Source: Rhizobium sp.
GTDB taxonomy: Bacteria; Pseudomonadota; Alphaproteobacteria; Rhizobiales; Rhizobiaceae
DNA: 64,000 nt
Direction: 5' to 3'
Assembly (NCBI GenBank): GCA_027533385.1
Contig: JAPZUE010000006.1
Span: 1-64,000, forward strand
Positions 33,146-43,464 of the stretch are shown in pieces (within the stretch, counting starts at the first letter, position 1; every line of letters begins with the position of its first letter). The notes beneath the pieces were generated by a model. The model was not told the origin of the DNA, searched no databases, and worked only from the letters and a program-made list of their open reading frames with translations. The position numbers and the translations under genes were made by a program.

Positions 33146-33180
33146 AAAAAGCGGCGATCCCGTTTAAGGATCGCCGCCTT
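33146..33180 (-). terminator. Rho-independent terminator after the LysM protein gene
   Basis: Read on the minus strand: GCGGCGATCC, a 7-base loop, GGATCGCCGC, then TTTTTAAT. The perfect 10-bp stem (33151-33160 with 33168-33177) and T-run lie 54 bases after the 33232 stop and before the ABC transporter start. Confidence 0.87.
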
Positions 33181-33231
33181 CTCTCAATTAGGTTTTCGCT
33201 GGCGCGAATACAATAACGGAACTGTGAAAGC

Positions 33232-35319
33232 TCAGTTCACCGGCTCGCCCTGCAGGCGCTTGCGGTGGATCTCTTCCGCATTCGGAAGCGCGTCCCGCGG
33301 CACGGTGAAGATCTGGCCGGGCTCGATCAGATCCGGATTGTTGATCTGGTTGGCATTCGCCAGATAGATCGTCGTGTAGCGCACGCCCTGTCCGTAAACA
33401 CGCCGCGAGATCTGCCACAGGGTATCTCCGCGACGGATGATCACGCTGCCGTCGCTCTGGGCGAGCGGCGCCTGCTGGATTGTCTTTGGCTCGGCAGAGG
33501 CCGTCGCGTCGGATGCAGCCGGAGCCGTTTGTGCAGTGTCCGCTGCCGTCGCCGGCGCTGCAGCCGTCTGTGCCGGTGTCGGTTCGGCGAGAAGGTCGCG
33601 GATCAGGGCCACAAGCTTCGGCAAGGCCGCGCCCAGCGCGTCGACATCGCCGGTCGGAACCAACTGAAGCAGAGCCAGCGCTTCCTTGGCCTTGGCGGAA
33701 TGAGCATTGACGGCTGCCGCAAAGTCCGGCGCCGCATTGGCACCGAGGCGGAAGCCTGCGATCGACTGCAGTCCGATCTCGGTGGCCGACCGGGCAGCGG
33801 CTGCCTGCTCGAGCGCCGGCTTTTGCCCATTGGCGAAGAGGTTTTCGAGGATCGTCATCGCCTTTGTCAGCGCGATCCGCTGGCGTTCGAACTCGGCCTG
33901 TTCCGGGCTTGCATCCGGGGAGGCCGCAGCCGGCGCGGTCTGGGCGACGACCGACACCTGTTCGCCGGCCGGGCGCTCGAACGGAACAGAGGCGCGCACC
34001 ACCACCTTGCCGGTCGGATCGAGCAGCTCCACCTCGATGATATGGTTGCCGACTTCGAGCTTGATTTCGCCTTCGATGACGAAATTGCCGCTGCCGTCGC
34101 TCACGGCCTCGCCGATCGTGGTCTTGTTGGCAAAGCCACGAACGGTCGCACCGGCGGGCGCCTTGCCGGCCACGAAGATGCGGTCGCCTTCGATTTCGAC
34201 GGCCGTGACCTGAACTTCGGTCGCGCCGGGAAGGGCTGCGGGCTCTTCGGCGACCGGCTCTGCGACCGGCGCCGCTGCGCTTTCACTGCTGCCCGGAAGG
34301 GTAGGCGCCGTGCCCGCAAGTTCCGTTGCCGCAGCCGGGAGATCCGGCAGAGTGACGGAGCCGGCGGGAGCAGGCGTGGTTGCAGGCGTCGTGGATGCGG
34401 CTGCCGAGGCTGCATTGGCCTGCGCCGCAGCGGCATTCTCCGCGCCGGGCAGCGTGATCAGACGGCTTGCCTCGCCGGGCTTGGAAACCATGGCGAGAAG
34501 CTCGCCCTTGCCACCTTCGGGAACGGAAATGGTGGCGACTTCTTCCGAGGTGACGACCTTGCCGTCGGGACCGGTTGCCCGGATCTGCAGCGAATGGTCG
34601 CCCGGAGCCAGTGGCTGGTCGAGCACGGCGGCGAAGTCACCGCTGCCATCGACGGTCTGCGAAGAGATCACCTGGTCGCCGTTGAGGATTTCAACCTTGG
34701 CACCCGGCACGGCATTGCCGGCAATGACGGTCGAGCCATCGGGCTCGACGCGCAGTACGTCGAAGCGCGGCGCAACCTCGGCCGCTGCCGCCGGGGCCGC
34801 GGGCGCTACCGGCTTGCCGAGCAGTGCGTCCTTGATCGAGGCGACCATGCTCGCGGCCTGCGCCGGATCGGCCGGCAGCTGCTGCACGAGTTCGAGCGCG
34901 CGCGCCGCATCCGCCTGCACGGCCTTGATGCCATCGGCGACGGCAGTGTCGAGACCCGCAGGGATCTCGATCGCCGACAGGGCCTGAAGCGCACCCTGGG
35001 CCAGCGTCTTGGCTGCCGTATACGCTTCAACGCCGGGGGTGCGGCCATCGGCAAACAGCGCCGTGATGCCGTCGACCGCCGAGACGGCTTCGCTCTTCAG
35101 CCTGTCCATCTTCTGCGTGGCGGCAGCTGCCACATCGGCGACGGCATTTTCAGCCGTTGCCTGGGCTTCCTCGGCTGCCGACTTCACGGCATCCGCAGCC
35201 GCGTTGACGGTCGGAAGGTCACCCGACGACGAATTCAGTCGCGGCATGATGACGAACACCATCAGCAAGGTCACGATGGCAAGCACAAGCAGGACCACCC
35301 AGAGGGCACGGTTCTTCAT
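33232..35319 (-). CDS. Membrane-anchored Ig-like/LysM protein with internal duplication
   Basis: This 695-aa protein has one N-terminal membrane segment (about 6-27). Its domain order is helical module A (about 30-165), Ig-like domain 1 (about 185-270), a Ala/Pro-rich linker, Ig-like domain 2 (about 375-455), helical module B (about 475-590), another linker, and a C-terminal LysM domain (about 625-675; VIIRRGDTLWQISRRVYGQG). Modules A and B share ALFADGRTPGVEA / NLFANGQKPALEQ and similar following residues. The Ig-like domains share DGSGDF/DGSGNF and PDGKVV/PTGKVV. LysM binds peptidoglycan. The role is unknown; the terminator at 33146 follows it. Confidence 0.82.
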   Translation of the reverse strand: MKNRALWVVLLVLAIVTLLMVFVIMPRLNSSSGDLPTVNAAADAVKSAAEEAQATAENAVADVAAAATQKMDRLKSEAVSAVDGITALFADGRTPGVEAYTAAKTLAQGALQALSAIEIPAGLDTAVADGIKAVQADAARALELVQQLPADPAQAASMVASIKDALLGKPVAPAAPAAAAEVAPRFDVLRVEPDGSTVIAGNAVPGAKVEILNGDQVISSQTVDGSGDFAAVLDQPLAPGDHSLQIRATGPDGKVVTSEEVATISVPEGGKGELLAMVSKPGEASRLITLPGAENAAAAQANAASAAASTTPATTPAPAGSVTLPDLPAAATELAGTAPTLPGSSESAAAPVAEPVAEEPAALPGATEVQVTAVEIEGDRIFVAGKAPAGATVRGFANKTTIGEAVSDGSGNFVIEGEIKLEVGNHIIEVELLDPTGKVVVRASVPFERPAGEQVSVVAQTAPAAASPDASPEQAEFERQRIALTKAMTILENLFANGQKPALEQAAAARSATEIGLQSIAGFRLGANAAPDFAAAVNAHSAKAKEALALLQLVPTGDVDALGAALPKLVALIRDLLAEPTPAQTAAAPATAADTAQTAPAASDATASAEPKTIQQAPLAQSDGSVIIRRGDTLWQISRRVYGQGVRYTTIYLANANQINNPDLIEPGQIFTVPRDALPNAEEIHRKRLQGEPVN

Positions 35320-35476
35320 TTCTCAAGTCTCCCGGCGGATGAGCCGCCATTCCCTTGGAATTGCTAGCGTCAACCCGATGAATCGACAAGCGGCGATGGA
35401 TCAATCCGCCCGGCAGGACAAGGGTTTTCAGCCAATTTTGTTGACCTGAAGCGGGCGAGCCTGTTTTTTGCCCCGC

Positions 35477-36097
35477 ATGAGCGAACAGAAAACCCCGATT
35501 CGATCCGTCTGCGTCTATTGTGGCTCCCAGCCCGGACGCGATCCCGCCTTCATGGACGCCGGCCGCAGATTCGGCCGCGCCCTGGCAGAAAACAATCTCC
35601 GCCTGGTCTATGGTGGCGGCACCAAGGGCATCATGGGCGCAGTCGCCTCAGGCGTGCTCTCGGCCGGCGGCCACGTGACGGGCATCATACCCGAATTCCT
35701 CGTCGACATGGAAGCGACGCGCCATTCGCTCGGTCAGCTGAACGAGCTGATGATCACCAAGGACATGCACGAGCGCAAACACGCGATGTTCGAGCGCTCG
35801 GATGCCTTCGTCACCTTACCTGGTGGCATCGGCACGCTGGAGGAGATCGTCGAGGTGATGACCTGGGGCCAGCTCGGCCGCCATGCCAAGCCGATGGTCT
35901 TTGCCAATATCAACGACTTCTGGAAGCCGATGCTGGAGCTCGTCGACCACATGTCGGCCTCCGGCTTCATCCACACGGCCCATCTGGTGCGCCCGCTGGT
36001 GATCGACCGGATCGAGGATATCGTGCCTGCAATCCATCAGCGATGGGCTGAGACCGAAGCGCCGGAAGGCGACCCGGAGACGATTTCCAAGCTCTGA
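35477..36097 (+). CDS. LOG-family protein (cytokinin-riboside phosphoribohydrolase-like)
   Basis: This 206-aa Rossmann-fold protein has the LOG motifs VYGGGTKGIMGAVASGVL and LPGGIGTLEEIVEVMTWGQLG, with the PGGxGTxxE active-site box. LOG enzymes release free cytokinin bases or hydrolyse nucleoside 5'-monophosphates, with a nucleotide-salvage or signalling role in bacteria. ATG 35477 is chosen over the TTG at 35468. It ends just before the convergent RarD gene with a shared hairpin. Confidence 0.9.
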   Translation: MSEQKTPIRSVCVYCGSQPGRDPAFMDAGRRFGRALAENNLRLVYGGGTKGIMGAVASGVLSAGGHVTGIIPEFLVDMEATRHSLGQLNELMITKDMHERKHAMFERSDAFVTLPGGIGTLEEIVEVMTWGQLGRHAKPMVFANINDFWKPMLELVDHMSASGFIHTAHLVRPLVIDRIEDIVPAIHQRWAETEAPEGDPETISKL

Positions 36098-36112
36098 GTT
36101 TTGAGAGAGCGA

Positions 36113-37009
36113 TCAGCGCTGCCGAAGCATCGGCAGCGTATAGATCACCAGTGCTGCCCAGATCAGCGGGAAGGCGACCGCTTTCGCCATGCTGAAGGGT
36201 TCGTGGAAGACGAAGACGGCGGTGATGAAGATCATCGACGGCGCAATGTACTGCATGATCCCGATCGTCGAAAGCCTGAGAAGCTTGGCACCGTTGGCAT
36301 AGAGGATCAGCGGGATGGCTGTGACCAGCCCCGCCGAGGCCAACAAAATGGTGTCGGTTGCATTGCCCATCAGGAAATGCCCGCCGCCCTGCAGGTTCAG
36401 ATAGACGAGATAGCCGAGGGCGATCGGCGAGAGCAGCAGAACTTCCAGCAGAAAACCCTGGTTCGGCCCGATCGGCAGTGTCTTGCGGAAAAAGGCGTAG
36501 AAGCCCCAGGAGAAGGTCAGCGCCAGTGCCACTACCGGCAGGCGCCCCGCCTCGACGGTCAGGATGACGACGGCGACAACGACCAGAGCCAGTGCCGCGA
36601 TCTGCGTCCGGTTCAGCTTTTCCTTCAGGATCACAGCGCCGAGCAGGATCGAGAACAGCGGGTTGATGAAGTAACCAAGCGCCGTGTCGAGCGCGTGACC
36701 CGTCCCGATCGCCCAGACATAGATGCCCCAGTTGATGCTGATCAGCGTCGCGGTCACGGCGGCCATGCCGAGCATGCGCGGATTGCGGATCGCCCTTTTC
36801 AGATCGTCGGTCTGCCGGATGACGAGCAGCAGCAATCCGGCGACCGGGATCGACCAGAGGATGCGGTGCGCGATGACCTCGGCCGGCGAGATATGTGCCA
36901 TCGCCTTCATGTAAAGCGGCAGGAAGCCCCAGAGCAGATAGGCGGACAGCGCAAAGAGAAAGCCGTTCAGGCTGTCTCGGTTCTCGGCAGGAGCGGAGAC
37001 GTCGGCCAT
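36113..37009 (-). CDS. rarD: RarD-type EamA transporter
   Basis: This 298-aa protein has ten hydrophobic segments in two EamA halves and the RarD motifs AYLLWGFLPLYMKAM near the N-terminus, HRILWSIPVAG and NWGIYVWAIG. RarD is linked to chloramphenicol sensitivity; substrates are not firmly known. The 3' end contains the hairpin shared with the LOG gene. Confidence 0.9.
   Translation of the reverse strand: MADVSAPAENRDSLNGFLFALSAYLLWGFLPLYMKAMAHISPAEVIAHRILWSIPVAGLLLLVIRQTDDLKRAIRNPRMLGMAAVTATLISINWGIYVWAIGTGHALDTALGYFINPLFSILLGAVILKEKLNRTQIAALALVVVAVVILTVEAGRLPVVALALTFSWGFYAFFRKTLPIGPNQGFLLEVLLLSPIALGYLVYLNLQGGGHFLMGNATDTILLASAGLVTAIPLILYANGAKLLRLSTIGIMQYIAPSMIFITAVFVFHEPFSMAKAVAFPLIWAALVIYTLPMLRQR
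36117..36138. terminator. Perfect hairpin at the LOG/RarD convergent end
   Basis: CGCTGCCGA (36117-36125), AGCA, TCGGCAGCG (36130-36138), a perfect 9-bp stem inside the last codons of rarD and 20 bases after the LOG stop. No T-run follows. Confidence 0.5.
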
Positions 37010-37126
37010 GGTGTTTCCTGACTTTTGTTGTGCTTGGAAACGGGATTACGCCTGCAAGGTTGCAGGCGCCAATTCATTTCTGTGAAGCATCGTTCAGGAA
37101 CGCCGATGAATGTCCACGAGGTCTGA

Positions 37127-38743
37127 TCACTCCGCCGCGATCTGCCCGGCCAGTTCGCGGTTTTTCATCAGCTTATAGACGATACTGTCCATCAGGGCCT
37201 GGAAGGAGGCGTCGATGATGTTTTCGGAGACACCGACCGTCCACCAGCGGGCGCCCGTCGCATCGGTGGATTCGATCAGCACGCGGGTGATAGCCTCGGT
37301 GCCGCCATTCAGGATACGCACCTTGTAATCCGCCAGTTCGAGATCGAGGATCTCGGCTTGATACTTGCCGAGATCCTTGCGCAGCGCGATGTCGAGCGCG
37401 TTGACGGGACCATCGCCTTCGGCAACCGACATCACGGTCTCGCCATCGACGAGAACCTTGACCACGGCTTCCGAGACGGTTTTCAGCCTTCCATGGCTGT
37501 CGAAGCGCCGCTCGACCATGACGCGAAAGCTTTCGACGGCAAAGAATTCCGGCACGGTGCCGAGCGTCTTCAGCGCCAGAAGCTCGAAGCTCGCATCCGC
37601 GCCTTCATAGGCATAGCCCGAGGCCTCGCGTTCCTTGACGACCGAGATCAGCGTATCGAGTTTCGGATCGTCCTTGGCGACCCGGATGCCGCGACGCTTC
37701 AACTCGTTGAGGAAATTCGCCTTGCCGCCCTGGTCAGACACCATGACCTTGCGGAAATTGCCCACACTTTCCGGCTCGACATGCTCGTAGGTCTTCGGGT
37801 CTTTCAGCAGCGCCGAGGCATGGATGCCAGCCTTGGTGGCAAAGGCCGAGCCGCCGACATAAGGCGACTGGTGGTTGGGCGAGCGGTTGAGCAGCTCGTC
37901 GAAAGCGCGCGAAAGGCGGGTGAGGCCAACAAGCTTCTCCCGGTCGATCGACGTCTCGAAGCGCGAGGCATAGGTATCCTTGAGACAGAGCGTCGGGATG
38001 ATCGTGACGAGATCGGCATTGCCGCAGCGCTCGCCGATGCCGTTCAGCGTGCCCTGGATCTGGCGCACACCGGCCTCGACTGCGGCCAGCGAATTGGCGA
38101 CCGCCTGGCCGGTGTCGTTATGCGCGTGGATGCCGAGCGAGGACCCGGGGATGCCGGAGGCGATCACGGCCGAGACGATCTCGCGGATCTCCGGCGGCTG
38201 CGTGCCGCCATTGGTGTCGCAGAGTACCACCCAGCGGGCGCCAGCCTCGTAAGCTTCCTTGGCGCAGGCAAGGGCATAGTCCGGATTGGCCTTGTAGCCG
38301 TCGAAGAAGTGTTCGCAGTCGACCATGGAAAGCTTGCCGGAAGCCACCACGGCCTGAACGCTGTCGCGGATGCTTTCGAGGTTTTCCTCGTTGGTGCAGC
38401 CAAGCGCCACCTTCACATGATAATCCCAGCTCTTCGCCACCAGACAGACGGCATCCGCCTTCGACTGGATGAGCTGGCTGAGGCCCGGATCGTTGGAGGC
38501 GGAGATGCCGGCGCGCTTGGTCATGCCGAAGGCGACGAAACCGGCCTTTTGCGTGCGCTTCCTGGAAAAGAACGTCGTGTCCGTCGGGTTCGCCCCGGGA
38601 TAGCCGCCCTCGACATAATCGATGCCGAACTCGTCCAGCATGGTGGCGATCGCGATCTTGTCCTCGACGGAAAAATCAATCCCCGGCGTCTGCTGGCCGT
38701 CGCGGAGCGTCGTATCGAACAGGGTGATCTTTTCACGTGTCAT
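37127..38743 (-). CDS. cimA: (R)-citramalate synthase
   Basis: This 538-aa enzyme condenses acetyl-CoA and pyruvate to citramalate for isoleucine synthesis. The N-terminal HMGL-like TIM barrel starts LFDTTLRDGQQTPGIDFSVEDKI and includes HAHNDTGQAVANSLAAVEAG; the LeuA dimer/allosteric domain is C-terminal (about 400-530; ISVVKEREASGYAYEGADAS earlier). The length and these motifs match the CimA (TIGR00977) family rather than LeuA. Upstream it faces the repeat-rich gap at 38744-39078. Confidence 0.92.
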   Translation of the reverse strand: MTREKITLFDTTLRDGQQTPGIDFSVEDKIAIATMLDEFGIDYVEGGYPGANPTDTTFFSRKRTQKAGFVAFGMTKRAGISASNDPGLSQLIQSKADAVCLVAKSWDYHVKVALGCTNEENLESIRDSVQAVVASGKLSMVDCEHFFDGYKANPDYALACAKEAYEAGARWVVLCDTNGGTQPPEIREIVSAVIASGIPGSSLGIHAHNDTGQAVANSLAAVEAGVRQIQGTLNGIGERCGNADLVTIIPTLCLKDTYASRFETSIDREKLVGLTRLSRAFDELLNRSPNHQSPYVGGSAFATKAGIHASALLKDPKTYEHVEPESVGNFRKVMVSDQGGKANFLNELKRRGIRVAKDDPKLDTLISVVKEREASGYAYEGADASFELLALKTLGTVPEFFAVESFRVMVERRFDSHGRLKTVSEAVVKVLVDGETVMSVAEGDGPVNALDIALRKDLGKYQAEILDLELADYKVRILNGGTEAITRVLIESTDATGARWWTVGVSENIIDASFQALMDSIVYKLMKNRELAGQIAAE

Positions 38744-38779
38744 GCTGCAATCCTTACGAAAACTTTCGCTGCGGGGGAA

Positions 38780-38830
38780 TTACCCCCCTCTGTCACTGCG
38801 TGACATCTCCCCCTCAAGGGGGGAGAGTGG
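38780..38830. repeat. Palindromic mosaic repeat (copy 4)
   Basis: TACCCCCCTCTGTCACTGCGTGACATCTCCCCC then TCAAGGGGGGAGAGTGG; the inner hairpin is TGTCAC/GTGACA. The reverse complement matches copies 1 and 8. The gap 38744-39078 holds four such units and no gene. Confidence 0.75.
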
Positions 38831-38840
38831 TTGCCGTCTC

Positions 38841-38890
38841 CACCTCCCCCTTGAGGGGGGAGGTCGCCGCGAAGCGGCGGGTGGGGGTGA
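38841..38890. repeat. Palindromic mosaic repeat (copy 5)
   Basis: CACCTCCCCCTTGAGGGGGGAGG is followed by an inner hairpin CGCCGC/GCGGCG and GGTGGGGGTG. The outer arms are like the other copies but the inner hairpin sequence is different. Confidence 0.7.
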
Positions 38891-38940
38891 AGCAAGCGGC
38901 GAGTTCGACGTTGCGTGATCTCTATCACCTTCAGCCCATC

Positions 38941-38990
38941 ACCCCACCCCGGAGCTTCGCTCCGACCCTCCCCCTCAAGGGGAGGGTGAA
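38941..38990. repeat. Palindromic mosaic repeat (copy 6)
   Basis: ACCCCACCCCGGAGCTTCGCTCCGACCCTCCCCC followed by TCAAGGGGAGGGTGAA. The inner hairpin is GGAGC-TTC-GCTCC, again different from other copies but self-complementary. Confidence 0.7.
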
Positions 38991-39012
38991 GCCGCGCCGC
39001 TTCCACAATCCG

Positions 39013-39060
39013 ATCTCCCCCCTTGAGGGGGAGATGCCCGGCAGGGCAGAGGGGGGTAAT
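39013..39060. repeat. Palindromic mosaic repeat (copy 7)
   Basis: ATCTCCCCCCTTGAGGGGGAGATGCCCGGCAGGGCAGAGGGGGG. The inner hairpin is GCCC-GGCA-GGGC. The same inner form recurs in the opposite orientation at 41633-41682. Confidence 0.75.
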
Positions 39061-39078
39061 CACGGGCGCGAGCATGAT

Positions 39079-40524
<1,446 letters not shown>

Positions 40525-40528
<4 letters not shown>

Positions 40529-40992
40529 TGATCATCCTCCGGCGGCCACTGGGCCGTGTCGTGGTCCGGGTGCTGGAAGCTCTCGACCGAGGCGAAGAAC
40601 TCCTCCATCTTGGGGCTGGAATAGGCTGGCTTTTCGAAGAGATGATCGATCCAGGGCAGCCGCTGGTGATGGTTCACCTGAACCTGGGGCTCGAAGCGCT
40701 CCGGATGGTCGAAGGCGCCGATCGCAAGTTCCACCCCGTTGGGGTGGTGATAGGAGAGCGGCGTACCGCATTTGGCACAGAACCCGCGTTTGACCTTGGC
40801 GGACGAGCGATAGAGCATGGGCTGGCCGCGCGTCCAGGTCAGATGCGCCTGATCGGCCGTGACGAAGGCGCCGAAGAACGAGCCGAACTGCTTCTGGCAC
40901 ATGCGGCAATGGCAGATCGACGGCCGCCCAAGCTTCGACGCCTGGAACCGGATTGCGCCACATTGGCAGCCGCCGCTTTCGATTTCACTCAT
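40525..40992 (-). CDS. GFA-family protein, paralogue 2
   Basis: This 155-aa protein has GGCQCGAIRF, CHCRMCQKQFG and GFCAKCGTPLSY, the four-to-six-cysteine zinc site of the GFA family. The C-terminal FQHPDHDTAQWP tail is shared with paralogues 1 and 3. The start is ATG 40992. It is translationally coupled to paralogue 1 (ATGA overlap). Confidence 0.88.
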
Positions 40993-41002
40993 CTCGACGT
41001 CC

Positions 41003-41122
41003 TCATTGCATCGTCACATAGACCGTGACGCCGATGATCACCGCAGCGACCAGAACGCCCTTGGCGATCAGCCCATAAAGCAGCCACTTCGGCATCTTCA
41101 TATTCGGGTTCGACTGCGTCAC
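41003..41122 (-). CDS. Small single-span membrane protein within the GFA cluster
   Basis: The frame starts at GTG 41122, whose GTGA overlaps the stop of the third GFA gene, and ends 41003. The 39-aa product has a polar N-terminus and one clear membrane span (LLYGLIAKGVLVAAVIIG), ending YVTMQ. An in-frame ATG at 41140 would add six residues but overlap the upstream gene more. It lies 10 bases before the second GFA gene, so the set reads as one operon. The family is not recognised. Confidence 0.6.
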   Translation of the reverse strand: MTQSNPNMKMPKWLLYGLIAKGVLVAAVIIGVTVYVTMQ

Positions 41123-41601
41123 GACTTCGCCTCCGGCCATTGCTCCGTGTCCCGGTCCGGATGCTGGTAGGATACGACGTCGGTGAGGAAGGGCGCATCC
41201 TCGAGATCATCCAGCGTCGCGCGCTCCGGCAGGGCAGGGATGGCGTCGACGAAGGCGAGCCTGCACTCGACCCCGAACTGCACCGTCGGCGGCAGCTGCG
41301 AGGGGTCGTCAAAGGCGCCGGCCGCCAGCGACAGCCCGTCGGGCGCCTCATAGGTCAGCGGCGTGCCGCAATCACCACAGAAGCCGCGTTTCACGAAGTT
41401 CGACGAGGCAAAACGCTTCGGCTGCCCCCTGGTCCAGCTGACCTCCGCATCGCCGACGGCAACAAGCGGCGCATAATAGGCCCCGAAGGCCTTCTGGCAC
41501 ATGCGGCAGTGACAGACGGAAACGTCCTTCGGTAGGCCGCGCATCCGAAAGCGCACGGCACCACACTGGCAGCCGCCGGTGTGGGTGAGGGCGGAGGTCA
41601 T
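41119..41601 (-). CDS. GFA-family protein, paralogue 3
   Basis: This 160-aa protein has GGCQCGAVRF, CHCRMCQKAFG and GFCGDCGTPLTY. Its C-terminus YQHPDRDTEQWP again shares the tail motif. It is the first gene of the set, transcribed toward the small membrane protein, paralogues 2 and 1, and then pip. Confidence 0.88.
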   Translation of the reverse strand: MTSALTHTGGCQCGAVRFRMRGLPKDVSVCHCRMCQKAFGAYYAPLVAVGDAEVSWTRGQPKRFASSNFVKRGFCGDCGTPLTYEAPDGLSLAAGAFDDPSQLPPTVQFGVECRLAFVDAIPALPERATLDDLEDAPFLTDVVSYQHPDRDTEQWPEAKS

Positions 41602-41632
41602 GGGGTGGACCTCCTCAGGTGGTGGGTGTTGC

Positions 41633-41682
41633 TACCCCCCTCTGCCCTGCCGGGCATCTCCCCCACAGGGGGGGAGAGCGGG
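41633..41682. repeat. Palindromic mosaic repeat (copy 9, opposite orientation to copy 7)
   Basis: ACCCCCCTCTGCCCTGCCGGGCATCTCCCCC then ACAGGGGGGGAGAG. The inner hairpin is GCCC-TGCC-GGGC, the reverse complement of copy 7's. Confidence 0.7.
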
Positions 41683-41785
41683 GACCCGCCGACCTCGGAA
41701 CCAGCGGTAAGCCACAGGAAGATCGAACAAGATCTGTGTTTCCGCAGCTGTCGGGTTGTGGTCGTGTGCCGCAGCGCATGCGTCC

Positions 41786-41836
41786 CCACTCTCCCCCCTT
41801 GTGGGGGAGATGTCACGAAGTGACAGAGGGGGGTAA
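41786..41836. repeat. Palindromic mosaic repeat (copy 8)
   Basis: ACTCTCCCCCCTTGTGGGGGAGATGTCACGAAGTGACAGAGGGGGGTAA. It is nearly identical to the full unit at 174-221 and ends 24 bases before the cysS stop. It could affect the 3' end of the cysS transcript. Confidence 0.75.
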
Positions 41837-41859
41837 CACGCACCGCAGCCGAAACCATC

Positions 41860-43425
41860 CTACCGCTTGACCTCCCAGGTCGTCACCCGCTCGCCACTCT
41901 CCTTGTCCTTGCCGTCCTTGAGCTGGATGCCCTTCTCCGCAAGCTCGTCGCGTATGCGGTCGGCTTCGGCGAAGTTCTTGGCCTTCAGCATTTCAAGCCT
42001 GAGATCGACGAGCGCCTGGACGGCCGCGGAGAGGTCGTCGCTCACCTCCGCTTTCTTAACTGTTACGCCGAGGAACTCCAACGAACCTTTGAGCAAAGCA
42101 GTGGCTTCCTCCTTCGTAGGATTGTCAGGCGCTGTTTCGCCGCCCCGCTCATATGCAATTGTCCCCTTTGCATAATTTGCCAATACAGACAGTCTCATCA
42201 GTGCCTCAGGCGAGTTCAGATCATCTGCAAGACGACCGAGGAACTTTTCGTCCACCTTGGATTGAACATTCTCAGCTGCATCTATAATCCTAAGCCAGCC
42301 AGCCAGACGGGCCTCCGCCTCCTCCAGCCGCTTCACCGAAAAGTCGATCGGCTCGCGGTAGTGCGTCATCAGCATCGCAAGCCGCAGAACTTCGCCCGGC
42401 CACGTCCGCCCGCCGAACTTTTCCGTCGCCAAGAGCTCGTTGATCGTGACGAAATTGCCCTCCGACTTCGACATCTTGCGGCCCTCGACCTGCAGGAAGC
42501 CGTTATGCATCCACACGCTTGCCATCAGGTCGTTATCGAAGGCGCAGCAGGACTGGGCGATTTCGTTTTCGTGGTGCGGGAAGATCAGGTCGAGCCCGCC
42601 GCCATGGATGTCGAACTGGTGCGGCTTGGTCTTTGCCTTGGGGGAGAGACGATCCTTGATCTCTTCCCAGAGATAGCGGTCGGACATGGCAGAGCATTCG
42701 ATATGCCAGCCGGGGCGGCCGAAGATCGCATGCGCCTTGGACTCGAAGGTGAAATGCGCCGGCCAGCCTGGCTCAGTATCCGCCGACTGCTTCCACAGCA
42801 CGAAATCGGCCGGGTTCATCTTGTGGCCTTCGACGGCGACGCGCGCGCCTGCCTGCTGGTCCTCCAGCTTGCGCTTCGACAGCATGCCGTAATCGGCCAT
42901 GGAGGCGGTCGAAAACAACACCTCGTGCCCTTCAGAGCCCGTTGCCACATAGGCATGGCCCATGTCGAGCAGCCGCTGGATGATCGTGATCATCTGGGGA
43001 ATGTTGTCGGTCGCGCGCGGCTCGTGGGTCGGCTTCAGGCAGCCCAGCGTCGCCACATCCTCGTGGAACTGGCTCTCCGTCTTTCCGGTCACGGCGCGGA
43101 TGGCCTCGTTGAGGCTCATCGAACCATCGGCGATCTGCGAACCGAAGTCGCGCAAGGCGCGTGCGTTGATCTTGTCGTCGACGTCGGTGATGTTGCGAAC
43201 ATAGGTTACGCGGTTACCATCGATGCCGGTTCCGGGACCGGGATAGAGGTGCTTGAGCAGGCGATAGAGCACGTCGAACACGATCACGGGCCGCGCATTG
43301 CCGATATGGGCGAAGTCATAGACCGTCGGGCCGCAGACATACATGCGCACATTGTCGGGATCGATCGGCTCGAAGTCGACCTTCTCGCGTGTGAGCGTGT
43401 TGTAAAGCTTGAGGCCGCCGGCCAT
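41860..43425 (-). CDS. cysS: Cysteine-tRNA ligase
   Basis: This 521-aa class I synthetase charges tRNA-Cys. The HIGH-like motif is in [20 protein letters not shown] near the N-terminus and the KMSKS loop is [11 protein letters not shown] (about 320). The zinc-site residues lie in MYVCGPT, ECSAMS and [20 protein letters not shown]. The start is ATG 43425 ([16 protein letters not shown], preceded by GGGAG); a longer frame from 43473 reads through the upstream hairpin and is rejected. A GGAGTTTCAC-adjacent hairpin at 43446-43464 lies in the 5' leader. Confidence 0.96.
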   Translation of the reverse strand: MAGGLKLYNTLTREKVDFEPIDPDNVRMYVCGPTVYDFAHIGNARPVIVFDVLYRLLKHLYPGPGTGIDGNRVTYVRNITDVDDKINARALRDFGSQIADGSMSLNEAIRAVTGKTESQFHEDVATLGCLKPTHEPRATDNIPQMITIIQRLLDMGHAYVATGSEGHEVLFSTASMADYGMLSKRKLEDQQAGARVAVEGHKMNPADFVLWKQSADTEPGWPAHFTFESKAHAIFGRPGWHIECSAMSDRYLWEEIKDRLSPKAKTKPHQFDIHGGGLDLIFPHHENEIAQSCCAFDNDLMASVWMHNGFLQVEGRKMSKSEGNFVTINELLATEKFGGRTWPGEVLRLAMLMTHYREPIDFSVKRLEEAEARLAGWLRIIDAAENVQSKVDEKFLGRLADDLNSPEALMRLSVLANYAKGTIAYERGGETAPDNPTKEEATALLKGSLEFLGVTVKKAEVSDDLSAAVQALVDLRLEMLKAKNFAEADRIRDELAEKGIQLKDGKDKESGERVTTWEVKR

Positions 43426-43445
43426 GTGAAACTCCCAGAATGATT

Positions 43446-43464
43446 GACCCGGCTGGACCGGGTC
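43446..43464 (-). promoter_or_regulatory. Perfect hairpin in the cysS 5' leader
   Basis: GACCCGG (43446-43452), CTGGA, CCGGGTC (43458-43464), 20 bases before the cysS ATG and upstream of its GGGAG ribosome site. No T-run and no T-box consensus was seen. The rest of the 311-base gap to the GGDEF gene shows no gene. Confidence 0.4.

Noticed and set aside
32000..35367. Long plus-strand frames antisense to the ABC exporter and the LysM protein
   Set aside because: High-GC frame shadows; the minus-strand products carry all ABC and LysM motifs.
38744..39078. Attachment site or origin in the repeat-rich gap
   Set aside because: No integrase, DnaA-box cluster or direct flanking repeats were seen; the gap is explained by four mosaic repeat units.
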